The position numbers were made by a program, and so were the translations under genes. From positions 23,945-87,944 of the forward strand of contig NZ_JASGBQ010000008.1 in assembly GCF_030053595.1 (NCBI RefSeq): DNA of 64,000 nucleotides. Reading direction: 5' to 3'. Shown piece by piece: positions 1-8,320 of the stretch. Below the pieces are notes generated by a model. It was not told the DNA's origin. It ran no database searches and saw only the letters and a list, made by a program, of their open reading frames with translations. The DNA is from Fusibacillus kribbianus (GTDB taxonomy: Bacteria; Bacillota; Clostridia; Lachnospirales; Lachnospiraceae). Every line of letters begins with the position of its first letter. Within the stretch, counting starts at the first letter, position 1.

Positions 1-42
1 ACGCTGACCGCCTTTCTTATCCGGCAGAAGAGCGGGCTGTGA
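1..42 (+). CDS. C-terminal end of an upstream open frame (partial)
   Basis: The first 39 bases read as 13 sense codons followed by TGA at 40-42, in frame with the window edge. This could be the end of a gene that starts outside the window. The peptide tail (ending RQKSGL) is too short to identify. Bases 43-158 hold no gene; a possible -10 TATAAT at 122-127 and a TTGATA at 102-107 precede the next gene, but their 14-base spacing is short. Confidence 0.2.
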   Translation, partial: TLTAFLIRQKSGL

Positions 43-158
43 CTGCTGTTGCGGCCCGTTCCCACTTCGAGACAAAATGTCCCGAGGCATCGACATCCTT
101 GTTGATACCCCCGGACAGAGTTATAATATAAGTGTAATGTGATAGGGAAGGAGGAACA

Positions 159-1844
159 ATGGCACGAACAAAAAACAGAGGGTATCAGCAGACTTTGACC
201 CCTACCTATACAGCCCGGCTCTGGAAAATGGGCGGCTACATCCGGCTTTCCCGCGAGGACTTACAGAAAATCAACCGGGGGCTTGACGACAGCAACAGCG
301 TGAAAAACCAGCGTGACATTCTGGGCGATTTTCACCATAACCACATTGACGAGTTTGAAAGTTATGTTGAGTATGTGGATGACGGTCACACGGGAACCGA
401 TACGGAACGCGAAAGTTTCCAGCGGCTTTTAGGGGATGTGATGAGCGGGAAAATCAACTGCGTTGTGGTGAAAGACCTTTCCCGTTTCGCTCGGAATTAC
501 AGTGACGCTGGCAGTCTGATTGACAACCTGTTTGTACAGATGGGCGTCCGCTTTATCAGCTTGGCCGAGGGCGTGGACAGCTACCTAAACCCGGATAGCG
601 TGAACAGCATCATCGTTCCGATAACAAACGTGATGAATGACCAGTATTGTTATCAGACCTCAAAGAAAATCCGGCAGGTTTTCGATTATAAGCGGCGCAA
701 CGGCCAGTACATCGGCTCTTTCGCCCCTTACGGCTACATAAAAGACCCCAAGGACAAGCACCAGCTAATCGTTGACCCGGAGGCCGCTGAAACCGTCAAA
801 AAGATTTATGAGATGTGCCTGCAAGGTACGGCCAAACTTCAAATCGTGATGTATCTGAACGACCACGGCGTACCCAGCCCCACGGCATACCGAAAGCTAA
901 AGGGCCTGCCCTACTCCCCGGCTATATCGGACGCTCCCATGTGGGGGAACAAGATTATAACGGATATTCTCAGAAATCCCATTTACACCGGGGATTTAGT
1001 ACAGGGCCGCCGCCGGGTGAAAAGCTACAAGGTACACCAGATAGAGGCAGTGCCGGAGGATGAATGGGTGCGCGTCCCCGATACCCACGAGGCCATCATC
1101 ACCCACGAAACCTTTGAACGGGTGCAGGAACTTCTGAAACGTGACACCCGGACGGCCCCTAAAAAGCGGGAGCTCCATTTGTTCAGCGGCTTTCTGAGGT
1201 GCGCTGACTGCGGCAAGGCCGTGACCCGGAGCCAGAGCGGGAAGAATGTATATTATTCCTGCTCCACTTACAAGAAACGCTCCCGGACAGCCTGCTCCAT
1301 GCACTCTATCAAGCACAACCGTCTGGAGGCCGCCGTCCTGTTCGCTATCCAGTATCAAGTGGGAACCGCCGTTTCCTATTCGGAAATGATAGCCCATATC
1401 AACACGGCCCCGCTGAAAAAAAGTCAATCCCACCGCCTTAACGACCAGATAGCCGCAAAGGAAAAGGAATTGACCCGGATAACCCGCTACAAGCAGTCAC
1501 TGTATCAAGACTGGAAAGACGGGGAAATCTCCCAGCAGGAATACCGGGAAATGAAAGCCGATTATGAGAGGCAGGCCGCCGAGCTCTCGGATTTGCTGGC
1601 CCGGCTGACGGCTGAACGGAAACAGCTCTCAAACGGCGTTGACCAGCAGCATCCCGCGCTGGTAGCTTTTGCAAAATATCAGAACATCGAAAAGCTGACC
1701 CGCGAAATTCTGATTGAGCTGGTAGACCATATCAAGGTTTACGAAAACGGCAATATTAGTGTTCACTTTAAGTTTGCGGACGAGTTCCGCCGGATTGCCG
1801 AGTACATTGAAATCAACACCACTGACACCGCCGAGGCGGGCTGA
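159..1844 (+). CDS. Large serine recombinase (ICE integrase type)
   Basis: A 561-residue site-specific recombinase expected to integrate and excise the element by attP x attB exchange through a covalent 5'-phosphoserine intermediate. The N-terminal resolvase domain has the GYIRLSRED motif with Ser31 as predicted nucleophile and KDLSRFARN around residue 105. A Recombinase domain follows, then a zinc ribbon with CADCGK and CSTYKKR near residues 350-375, and a C-terminal coiled coil. An AGGAGG ribosome binding site sits 5 bases before the ATG. It is convergent with the minus-strand topB, at the end of the ICE transfer module, so it is the likely ICE integrase. It could instead belong to a separate element to the left. 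It looks intact. Confidence 0.88.
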   Translation: MARTKNRGYQQTLTPTYTARLWKMGGYIRLSREDLQKINRGLDDSNSVKNQRDILGDFHHNHIDEFESYVEYVDDGHTGTDTERESFQRLLGDVMSGKINCVVVKDLSRFARNYSDAGSLIDNLFVQMGVRFISLAEGVDSYLNPDSVNSIIVPITNVMNDQYCYQTSKKIRQVFDYKRRNGQYIGSFAPYGYIKDPKDKHQLIVDPEAAETVKKIYEMCLQGTAKLQIVMYLNDHGVPSPTAYRKLKGLPYSPAISDAPMWGNKIITDILRNPIYTGDLVQGRRRVKSYKVHQIEAVPEDEWVRVPDTHEAIITHETFERVQELLKRDTRTAPKKRELHLFSGFLRCADCGKAVTRSQSGKNVYYSCSTYKKRSRTACSMHSIKHNRLEAAVLFAIQYQVGTAVSYSEMIAHINTAPLKKSQSHRLNDQIAAKEKELTRITRYKQSLYQDWKDGEISQQEYREMKADYERQAAELSDLLARLTAERKQLSNGVDQQHPALVAFAKYQNIEKLTREILIELVDHIKVYENGNISVHFKFADEFRRIAEYIEINTTDTAEAG

Positions 1845-1918
1845 CCCCCGCCAAAGCATAAAATCCTTTTGACAGTGTGTTTTCCTAATAAAACGCAATC
1901 TTATGCTTGCTATTCAAG

Positions 1919-4006
1919 TTATTTCTTCTTCGGTAGCTCAATCTTATAGTTGACATACTTCCCGCCCGTATCGGCTAAAATAACCGTTCCGTCGTAGGTT
2001 TTACCTGTTTTGGGAGAGTACAGCCCTTTGACTTTCACTTTGCCGGATTTCAGAAGTGCGGCGGCAATCTTCGGGGAAAAGGCTACTTTCCTGTCCTCAA
2101 AAAAACGGTCATTTTTCCACATGACAAAAGCGCAGTTCCGGTTAGAGCAGTAGTAGTTTTTCTTGCCCTCATGGACGGGGGAACCGCAGCGGGGGCATTT
2201 GCCGATTTCCGGCTTTTCCGTTTTGAAACGCTCCTTGTCGCTGTCGGAAAGGAATGGATAGGATTTCACAAGCTCCCGCGCCATAGCTTCAATGCCGGAT
2301 AAAAATTCGTTGGGGTCGGCTGCTCCCTTTGCTATCTGCGTCAGATTGTTTTCCCATTCTGCGGTCAGCTTCGGGGAAGTAAGATTGTCCGGCAAAATGC
2401 ACACAAGGTTATTCCCGTCTTTTGTGGGGATAAGCTGCTTTCCCTTGCGCTCTACAAAACCGCTGCTCACTAACTTTTCAATGACAGCGGCGCGGGTGGC
2501 GGGCGTTCCAAGCCCTTTGCGCTCTGCGTCCGGGTCGGTGTCCTCATTCCCGGCGCGTTCCATAGCCGAAAGCAAAGACGCTTCATTGTGGGGCTTCGGG
2601 GGCGTTGTGTCGTGTTCCGTTACCTTTGCTGCGGGATTATCAAAGCTCTGTCCCTCGGCAAGCTCCGGCAGCGTTCCGTCTGCGCTGTCCTCGTCGTCTG
2701 CTTCGGGCTTGTTTTTCAGCGTTGCCCGGTAGCGGCGTTCAAGGTCTTTCCAACCGCCCGCAAGCACCGTCTTTCCCCTCGCGGTAAAGTCGGCTCCGGC
2801 GCAGGAGAAAACCGCCGTAACCGTTTCAAAGATGTGCGGCGCGGCAGTAGCGAACAAAAGACGCGCCCCCGCAAGGGTAAGGATATTCTTTTCGCTTTCC
2901 GGCAGCGCGGCAAGGTCGGTCTTTGCAAGCTCCATAGTAGGAATGATTGCATGGTGGTCTGATACCTTTTTGCTGTTCAGCACCCTTGCAATCTCCGGCG
3001 AAAAGCTCATGCCCTCCATAAAGGGCAGCGTCCCGCATAACAGGGCGATAACCTTTGCCGCTGTTTCCTCCATGTCGTCGGTCAGATAGCTGCTGTCCGT
3101 CCTCGGATAAGTAAGCAGCTTCTTTTCATACAGGGCTTGCGCCAGGTCAAGTGTCTGCTTCGCGGTATAGCCGAAAATACGGTTTGCTTCCCGCTGCAAA
3201 GAGGTAAGGTCAAAGGGCTTCGGCGGGGCTGCGCTTTTCTTTTCCCTCACAAGGGAAGTGCAGACAGCCCGCGACGCTTCGCAGGCCGCTTTCAGTTCCT
3301 TTGCTTCCTCTGCGGCGCAGATCTTCCCGCTTGCGGCTTCTGCGCCGGATAAATCAAGCCGCACATGGTAATATTTTTCTTTCTTGAAAGTGCTGATAGC
3401 AGCGTCCCGGTCTACAAGCATTTTTAAGGTCGGTGTCTGGACGCGCCCCACGTTCAAGGTGCGGTTATACAGGCAGGAGAAAAGGCGGGTGGCGTTAATG
3501 CCGATAATCCAGTCAGCCTTTGCGCGGCAGAGGGCAGACGCAAAGAGCGCGTCATAGTCCCGCCCGTCCTTTAAGTTCTCAAAGCCCGCCTTGATTGCGC
3601 TTTCTTCCATTGAGGAAATCCACAAGCGGCGCATAGGCTTCTTGCACCCGGCGACTTCATAGACAAAACGGAAAATGAGTTCTCCCTCACGTCCCGCGTC
3701 GCAGGCGTTGACGACTTCGGAAATGTCGGTGCGGTGCATAAGCTCCTTTAGGATTTTGAATTGCTTTCCCTTATCTGCGGAAACGGTATACTGCCATTTC
3801 TGCGGCAAAATCGGCAAGCTGTCATAGCTCCACTTTTTGTACTGCTCCCCATAGGCGGCAGCGTCGGCAAGCTGTACCAAATGCCCGACGCACCATGAAA
3901 TGAGGTAGCCGTTTCCCTCGATATATCCGTCCTGTTTCTTCTTTGCCCCAAGCGCGGCGGCGATAGTCTGCGCCACGCTCGGCTTTTCAGCGATAACTAA
4001 AATCAA
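1919..4006 (-). CDS. topB: DNA topoisomerase III (ICE-type TopB)
   Basis: A 695-residue type IA topoisomerase, which relaxes or decatenates single-stranded DNA and is standard in Tn1549-like ICEs, probably acting in processing of transferred DNA. The Toprim domain opens with VIAEKPSVAQ and has DAGREGEL around residue 103. The active-site tyrosine is Tyr300 in LLTYPRTDSS. A C-terminal zinc motif (CPRCGSPV...CSNRNC) lies near residue 630. It is the last gene of the minus-strand conjugation operon and begins directly after the stop of the small Cys-rich gene. Family and length are typical and no damage is visible. Confidence 0.95.
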   Translation of the reverse strand: MILVIAEKPSVAQTIAAALGAKKKQDGYIEGNGYLISWCVGHLVQLADAAAYGEQYKKWSYDSLPILPQKWQYTVSADKGKQFKILKELMHRTDISEVVNACDAGREGELIFRFVYEVAGCKKPMRRLWISSMEESAIKAGFENLKDGRDYDALFASALCRAKADWIIGINATRLFSCLYNRTLNVGRVQTPTLKMLVDRDAAISTFKKEKYYHVRLDLSGAEAASGKICAAEEAKELKAACEASRAVCTSLVREKKSAAPPKPFDLTSLQREANRIFGYTAKQTLDLAQALYEKKLLTYPRTDSSYLTDDMEETAAKVIALLCGTLPFMEGMSFSPEIARVLNSKKVSDHHAIIPTMELAKTDLAALPESEKNILTLAGARLLFATAAPHIFETVTAVFSCAGADFTARGKTVLAGGWKDLERRYRATLKNKPEADDEDSADGTLPELAEGQSFDNPAAKVTEHDTTPPKPHNEASLLSAMERAGNEDTDPDAERKGLGTPATRAAVIEKLVSSGFVERKGKQLIPTKDGNNLVCILPDNLTSPKLTAEWENNLTQIAKGAADPNEFLSGIEAMARELVKSYPFLSDSDKERFKTEKPEIGKCPRCGSPVHEGKKNYYCSNRNCAFVMWKNDRFFEDRKVAFSPKIAAALLKSGKVKVKGLYSPKTGKTYDGTVILADTGGKYVNYKIELPKKK

Positions 4007-4210
4007 TTAAAGTTCCTCCTTTCCGCGTTCCGGCTCCGCGCCCTGTTTCTCCTGTACCTGTTTCAGACAGTAGCCCACACAAGGGGCTTGCCCTTTATAG
4101 GGGCAGGAAGCGCAGGCCGGGGATTTGAAAACAGGCGGCGTATTGTCGCGCCGCCCGCATGGTCGTTGTATCATCATCTTTTCAAAGGGATTGTCGGTAA
4201 ACAGGGTCAT
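4007..4210 (-). CDS. Small cysteine-rich ICE protein
   Basis: A 67-residue protein with a [16 protein letters not shown] cluster, suggestive of a zinc or Fe-S binding knuckle. It sits between the DUF4366 gene, which it overlaps by four bases (ATGA type), and topB, where its stop abuts the topB start. Such small Cys-rich proteins occur in this position in Tn1549-like elements, but I know of no assigned function. Its tight coupling indicates it is translated as part of the transfer operon. Confidence 0.7.
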   Translation of the reverse strand: MTLFTDNPFEKMMIQRPCGRRDNTPPVFKSPACASCPYKGQAPCVGYCLKQVQEKQGAEPERGKEEL

Positions 4211-4935
4211 GCGTCCTCGTCCTCCGTATCATCTTCGGAAGCGTCCCCGTCTGCGTCGTCCGGCTCCGGCTCGTCCTCGTCGTAGTCCTCAAAATCAAAG
4301 TCCTCAAGGTCGGTGCCGCCTTTGACGCTCTGCTTCGGTTTCATAAACTTAAAGTAATAGAACGCGCCCCCGCCGCCAAGAAGTGCCACGACAAGGAAAA
4401 GCACAAGCCCACCGGTATTGCTTTTTTCCTGCGACTGTTCGGTAGGTTCTTCCGGCTCCGGCTCGGCTTCTTTGCCGCTGCAAGCGGTCATGTTGGTAGA
4501 GCATACCGGGCAGGACGTATTGATTTTCCCGGTTTCGCATTTTTCCGTACAGGTGCAGACAGCGGGGGTCTGCGCTTCGCTGTTTTCCCCGTCCTCCAAG
4601 AGCGCGAAAAGGTCTGCGTCGTCCACTTGATTTAAGAAATGGACGGTGTTTTCGCCCTCGTCGTCCCGGTCAATGAGGATATAAAAATAGTTCCCGGCTT
4701 TGGTCGTAACTGTGATAAGCTGCTTATTGCCGCCGAAATCGTCAACAAGGGTCGCGTTCCCCTCCGGCGTAAGGGGTGCGGTTTCTTCGGGTTCCTCATA
4801 GATAACGCCGCTGTCGTTGGTCGCGTCAGCGGCGGGCTGCTCCGGCGTTTGTGCAAAAGCAGTAACGGAAAAGCCGCCCATGAGCATAAGGGCGGCGCAA
4901 AATGCGGTCAGCGTTCTAAGGATTTTCTTATTCAT
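4207..4935 (-). CDS. DUF4366 membrane protein
   Basis: About 242 residues from the ATG at 4935. I chose this start because AGGAGG lies just upstream and it overlaps the end of the DUF4315 gene. An N-terminal signal peptide (basic MNKKILR, hydrophobic stretch, AFAQ cleavage site) is followed by an extracellular domain with a CTCTEKC/CPVC cysteine cluster. A single transmembrane segment ([20 protein letters not shown]) and a highly acidic cytoplasmic tail follow. DUF4366 proteins are conserved in Tn1549-type conjugation operons. A role as a cell-envelope part of the type IV secretion apparatus is inferred from context only. Confidence 0.85.
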   Translation of the reverse strand: MNKKILRTLTAFCAALMLMGGFSVTAFAQTPEQPAADATNDSGVIYEEPEETAPLTPEGNATLVDDFGGNKQLITVTTKAGNYFYILIDRDDEGENTVHFLNQVDDADLFALLEDGENSEAQTPAVCTCTEKCETGKINTSCPVCSTNMTACSGKEAEPEPEEPTEQSQEKSNTGGLVLFLVVALLGGGGAFYYFKFMKPKQSVKGGTDLEDFDFEDYDEDEPEPDDADGDASEDDTEDEDA

Positions 4936-5197
4936 TCTCGGTGTCCTCCTGTTCTTCGTCATAGTCTGTGGTTTCTTCGGGAACGGCGGCAGCCATGCCG
5001 GGAATCCCGCCGCCGGACAGCATAGCGTTAAGCTCTGCGGGGGTTAAGCGCATGGAGCGCACAAGCTGTACGATTTCAAGGTTTTCCGCTTCAGTTTTCT
5101 GCGCTTCCAGTCCTTTCAGCTTGTTCTGATACTCTGTGATTTTCTCGCGGGTTTTCTGGATTTCCCGGTCGATACGTTCAATCTTACTCATTGCCAT
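4928..5197 (-). CDS. DUF4315 family protein
   Basis: An 89-residue protein. The N-terminal half is a predicted coiled coil ([16 protein letters not shown]...), followed by [15 protein letters not shown] and an acidic tail. It matches DUF4315, a small protein of unknown function nearly always between the NlpC/P60 and DUF4366 genes in Tn1549-like ICEs. Its 3' end overlaps the start of the DUF4366 gene, indicating translational coupling. Confidence 0.85.
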   Translation of the reverse strand: MAMSKIERIDREIQKTREKITEYQNKLKGLEAQKTEAENLEIVQLVRSMRLTPAELNAMLSGGGIPGMAAAVPEETTDYDEEQEDTENE

Positions 5198-5225
5198 AAT
5201 GTCAATACTCCTTTCATTTTTGCGG

Positions 5226-7361
5226 TTAGTTCCAGTTCATCAGCCCGTACCCTTTGATACAGGCATAGTCTAAGGGATAGCTTTTGATTTTGCAGGCGTC
5301 GCCGGAATTGCCCTCGACGGTATAGACGCGGCTTCCGTCTGTGCCGATAACAAGCCCTACATGGTCTGCACTTCCGTCTAAGTCCCAGTCGAAAAAGATA
5401 GCGTCGCCGGGTGCGATATTCTCATAGCCCCGCGCTCCCCATTGCCCGCGTGAAGTAAACCACGGAATACCCTGTGATTGACAGGCGGCAAAACGCGGCT
5501 CGGATAAGCCCATTTGCCCGTAGCACCACGACACAAAGCAGGCGCACCACTCCACGCGGCTGTTAAAGCCGTACCAGCTCCAATAGGGCTGCCCGCCCAC
5601 GTTGCCGACTTGCCGCTTCGCTATATCTACAATCGCGGTATTTCCGGGGCGCGTCCCGTTTACAAACTGTACGCCGCTTAAATCCTCGGACGCGGAAACG
5701 TCGGGAGAACCGCCGCCGAAAATCAAGGGCTTGTTGCCGCTTGTTTCCAGATACACCTGGTACATTTCAAGCTGTTCTGCGGTCAAAAGCTCCGATACAA
5801 AGCTGTTAATCGGTCTGTTTGTCAGCTTGACATTGAGAATGTAATAGTTATAGGGTACTTCAACAGTATAGGTATCGCTGTGGCTGTTCCCGTCCTCGTC
5901 CGTCCATGTGTCGGTGCGGGTTTCGGTGCGGTAGCGCACTTCGATTTCTTCCGTCAGTGTCAAGGTGTACTGCTTATCAAAGACGCGGTTTAGCTCTGCC
6001 TGTGCGCTCTGGGGCGTGTAGCTCTGCAAAAGGGCGGTAAGGTAAGAAGCCAGTTCATGCGGGTTATGCCCGATATTGTCAAGGTCGTAGCGGTATTCAT
6101 CATAGCCGGGATTGTCGCGCTCGATATTGTCAATCCGCTGCTGAAGCTCGGTTTCCTTTGCGGCGTAGTTGTTTTCCGTTGCCACAAGGTCGCTGTCCTC
6201 CGACGTGTAGGACGTCCCAAGAACGCCGTTCATCATGCCGGAAAACATAGCCCCGCAGGAAGAAAGTCCCGCTGATACCATGATGAATAAGAGCAGCGCG
6301 GCAACGGCGATACCAACGCCCGCCGGGTGCCGCCCCACAAAAGCAACCGCTTTCTTTGTTTCCTCGGCGGTTTTCTTCGCTGCCTTGCGGGTATTCTCGG
6401 CGGCTTTCTTTGCGGTAGCTGCGCCGCCCGTCTTTGCTGCCTTAGCATACTGCCGCTTGATTTGCTGCTTCTGCATGAAACGGGATAGGGGGTTACTTGT
6501 AAGCTGCGGGTTCTCATGCAGCGTCTTGTGGTACAGGTAATTGACGTTTGCTTTCTCCGCTGCTTTTTCAGCCTTTGCCGCCGCCCGGTAGGGTTTCAGC
6601 TTGTGGCTGCGGTAGCCCTCCCGGATTTTCCGCGTCCCGTACTTTGCGCCCTTCTCCGCTAATTCCTCGGATTTATGCGCTCCCTCCACGCCGGAATTAT
6701 CCTTTTCAACGGAATGTATCTTGTTGTGGACGAAAATACCCGCTTCCTGCGCGGGGCGGGATAGCGGGTTAGGGTGGGCTTTGCCGCCATTTATCGGCTT
6801 TTCCTGCTCGGTAAAGCGTAAGCGGGTCTTTGCCTTTCCTGTGGCTTCGTCAAAGGTGCGTTCCCCTACAAGTTTCTTTTCTTTGGGGATAGCTGCCTTT
6901 GCCGCGTCCAGACGGTCGGCGGCTTTATCGGATTTTTTGATATACGTTTCAAGCTCCGGCGTATTTAATTCTTCCTCGGTAAACTGCAAGCGGGAAGATT
7001 TCTCTTTTACCGTAGCGTCGCGCTGTGCTTTCTGCGCTGCCTTTTTACTCGCTTTCCGGGTCTGGGCTGCGCCAACGCGCTCCATGACGCGCTCGGCGGT
7101 AGCGGTGTCCTGCCTGTGGGGAAGCTCTGGCGCAAGAGGAAGCGGGGAAGCGTCAGGAGAAACAGGGGGTAGCTCTGCCACGTTCTGCGCCGCCGCTTCC
7201 TGTGCAGCCTGCGGCGCGGGCTGCTCCTGCGGTTTTGAAAAATCCGCTTCCTGTTCCCGGCGGCTTACACGCTCGGCGGTTTCTTTGGTTTCGTTGACCT
7301 CGATAAGTCCGTCGCGGGTCATTTTCTGCGTGATTTTATCACGCGGCTTATATTGTTTTAT
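5226..7361 (-). CDS. Conjugation cell-wall hydrolase (CHAP/NlpC-P60, CD1108 type)
   Basis: About 711 residues. The long N-terminal part is basic and Ala-rich (MobA-like linker sequence). It is followed by a transmembrane segment (GVGIAVAALLLFIMVSAGL), an extracellular stretch and a C-terminal CHAP/NlpC-P60 amidase domain with Cys in WCACFVSWCYG and His in GSADHVGLVIG. It probably opens peptidoglycan locally for the mating channel, like VirB1 homologues. The start is uncertain. GGAGG precedes an ATA codon at 7361 that overlaps the methyltransferase stop; the first in-frame ATG downstream is at 7322, without a clear ribosome binding site; and an ATG at 7400 lies inside the neighbouring gene. 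Confidence 0.85.
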   Translation of the reverse strand: MKQYKPRDKITQKMTRDGLIEVNETKETAERVSRREQEADFSKPQEQPAPQAAQEAAAQNVAELPPVSPDASPLPLAPELPHRQDTATAERVMERVGAAQTRKASKKAAQKAQRDATVKEKSSRLQFTEEELNTPELETYIKKSDKAADRLDAAKAAIPKEKKLVGERTFDEATGKAKTRLRFTEQEKPINGGKAHPNPLSRPAQEAGIFVHNKIHSVEKDNSGVEGAHKSEELAEKGAKYGTRKIREGYRSHKLKPYRAAAKAEKAAEKANVNYLYHKTLHENPQLTSNPLSRFMQKQQIKRQYAKAAKTGGAATAKKAAENTRKAAKKTAEETKKAVAFVGRHPAGVGIAVAALLLFIMVSAGLSSCGAMFSGMMNGVLGTSYTSEDSDLVATENNYAAKETELQQRIDNIERDNPGYDEYRYDLDNIGHNPHELASYLTALLQSYTPQSAQAELNRVFDKQYTLTLTEEIEVRYRTETRTDTWTDEDGNSHSDTYTVEVPYNYYILNVKLTNRPINSFVSELLTAEQLEMYQVYLETSGNKPLIFGGGSPDVSASEDLSGVQFVNGTRPGNTAIVDIAKRQVGNVGGQPYWSWYGFNSRVEWCACFVSWCYGQMGLSEPRFAACQSQGIPWFTSRGQWGARGYENIAPGDAIFFDWDLDGSADHVGLVIGTDGSRVYTVEGNSGDACKIKSYPLDYACIKGYGLMNWN

Positions 7362-8320
7362 GGCTGCACACCTCCAATCCGCGCCCTTGCAAGGGCGCAA
7401 TACTCAATATTCAGTTCGATACCGATATAGTGTCGGTCAAGGCTTTTTGCGACTGCCGCCGTTGTGCCGCTGCCTAAAAAGGGGTCTATGACAACGCCGC
7501 CTTTCGGACAGCCAGCCTTGATACAGGTTTCCGCTAACTTCGGAGGATAGGCGGCGAAATGCCCGCCGCTGTATGGTACCGTGTTGATAAGCCACACGTC
7601 CCGCTTGTTCCGCATGGTCGGTATAAGTGCTTCGTCATAGTAGCCGCCGCTTCTTGTGCGGTTGATACCCTGTACTTTCCCTTGTCCGGGTACTTCATCA
7701 GCATACTTGTGTCCCGCGCCCCGCCCGGTGCGGTAACGCGCCGCTGTTGTGGCAGCGATAGGCTCCGCAATGGCGGCAGCGTCATAAAAATATTTCTTTG
7801 ACTTTGTAAGCAAAAAGATATGTTCATAGCAGCGGCTCGGTCGGTCTTTGCAGCTTTCCGGCATAGGGTTTTCTTTCTGCCAGATAATATCACTCCGTAA
7901 ATACCACCCGTCAGCGCGTAGGGCAAAGGCTAAAAGCCACGGAATACCGATTAAATCCTTTTGCTTGCAGCCGGGAGCGCGGGCATTTTTCGCAGTCTGC
8001 TGTCCGTTTCTGCCTTTCGGGTTCTTTGGGTCGGCATAGTAACCTTTGTTCCCGGTGCCGCAATAGGTGTCTGCGATATTCAGCCAAAAGGTACCGTCGG
8101 AACGCAAGACGCGCTTTAGCTCATGGAATACGGCAACAAGCCTTTCTATGTATTCCTCCGGCGTGTCCTCCCGCCCAATTTGTGCGTCAAGCCCGTAGTC
8201 CCTAAGTGCATAGTAGGGCGGGCTTGTTACGCAGCAATTCACGCTTTCGTCGGGCAGTTCCCTAAGAGCAAAGAGCGCGTCCCGGTTGATGATAATGTCC
8301 GTCTTTAATTCCTCTGTCAT
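7358..8320 (-). CDS. Site-specific DNA methyltransferase (N4-cytosine/N6-adenine class)
   Basis: A 320-residue SAM-dependent DNA methyltransferase of the beta-type order: the catalytic motif TSPPYYALRDYG comes first (residues 32-43) and the SAM-binding DPFLGSGTT comes near residue 283. It has no restriction partner nearby, so it is an orphan methylase. In ICEs such enzymes probably protect incoming DNA from host restriction. Its start overlaps the virB4 stop and its end overlaps the downstream hydrolase start, so it is embedded in the transfer operon. The recognition sequence cannot be read from the protein. Confidence 0.9.
   Translation of the reverse strand: MTEELKTDIIINRDALFALRELPDESVNCCVTSPPYYALRDYGLDAQIGREDTPEEYIERLVAVFHELKRVLRSDGTFWLNIADTYCGTGNKGYYADPKNPKGRNGQQTAKNARAPGCKQKDLIGIPWLLAFALRADGWYLRSDIIWQKENPMPESCKDRPSRCYEHIFLLTKSKKYFYDAAAIAEPIAATTAARYRTGRGAGHKYADEVPGQGKVQGINRTRSGGYYDEALIPTMRNKRDVWLINTVPYSGGHFAAYPPKLAETCIKAGCPKGGVVIDPFLGSGTTAAVAKSLDRHYIGIELNIEYCALARARIGGVQP

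Noticed and set aside
815..1674. Several open frames on both strands inside the first recombinase gene
   Set aside because: They lie wholly within an intact recombinase frame, lack ribosome binding sites and have biased composition; shadows of the real gene.
7358..8320. The DNA methyltransferase as part of a restriction-modification system
   Set aside because: No endonuclease or specificity subunit is adjacent; it is embedded in the transfer operon as in other Tn1549-like ICEs.
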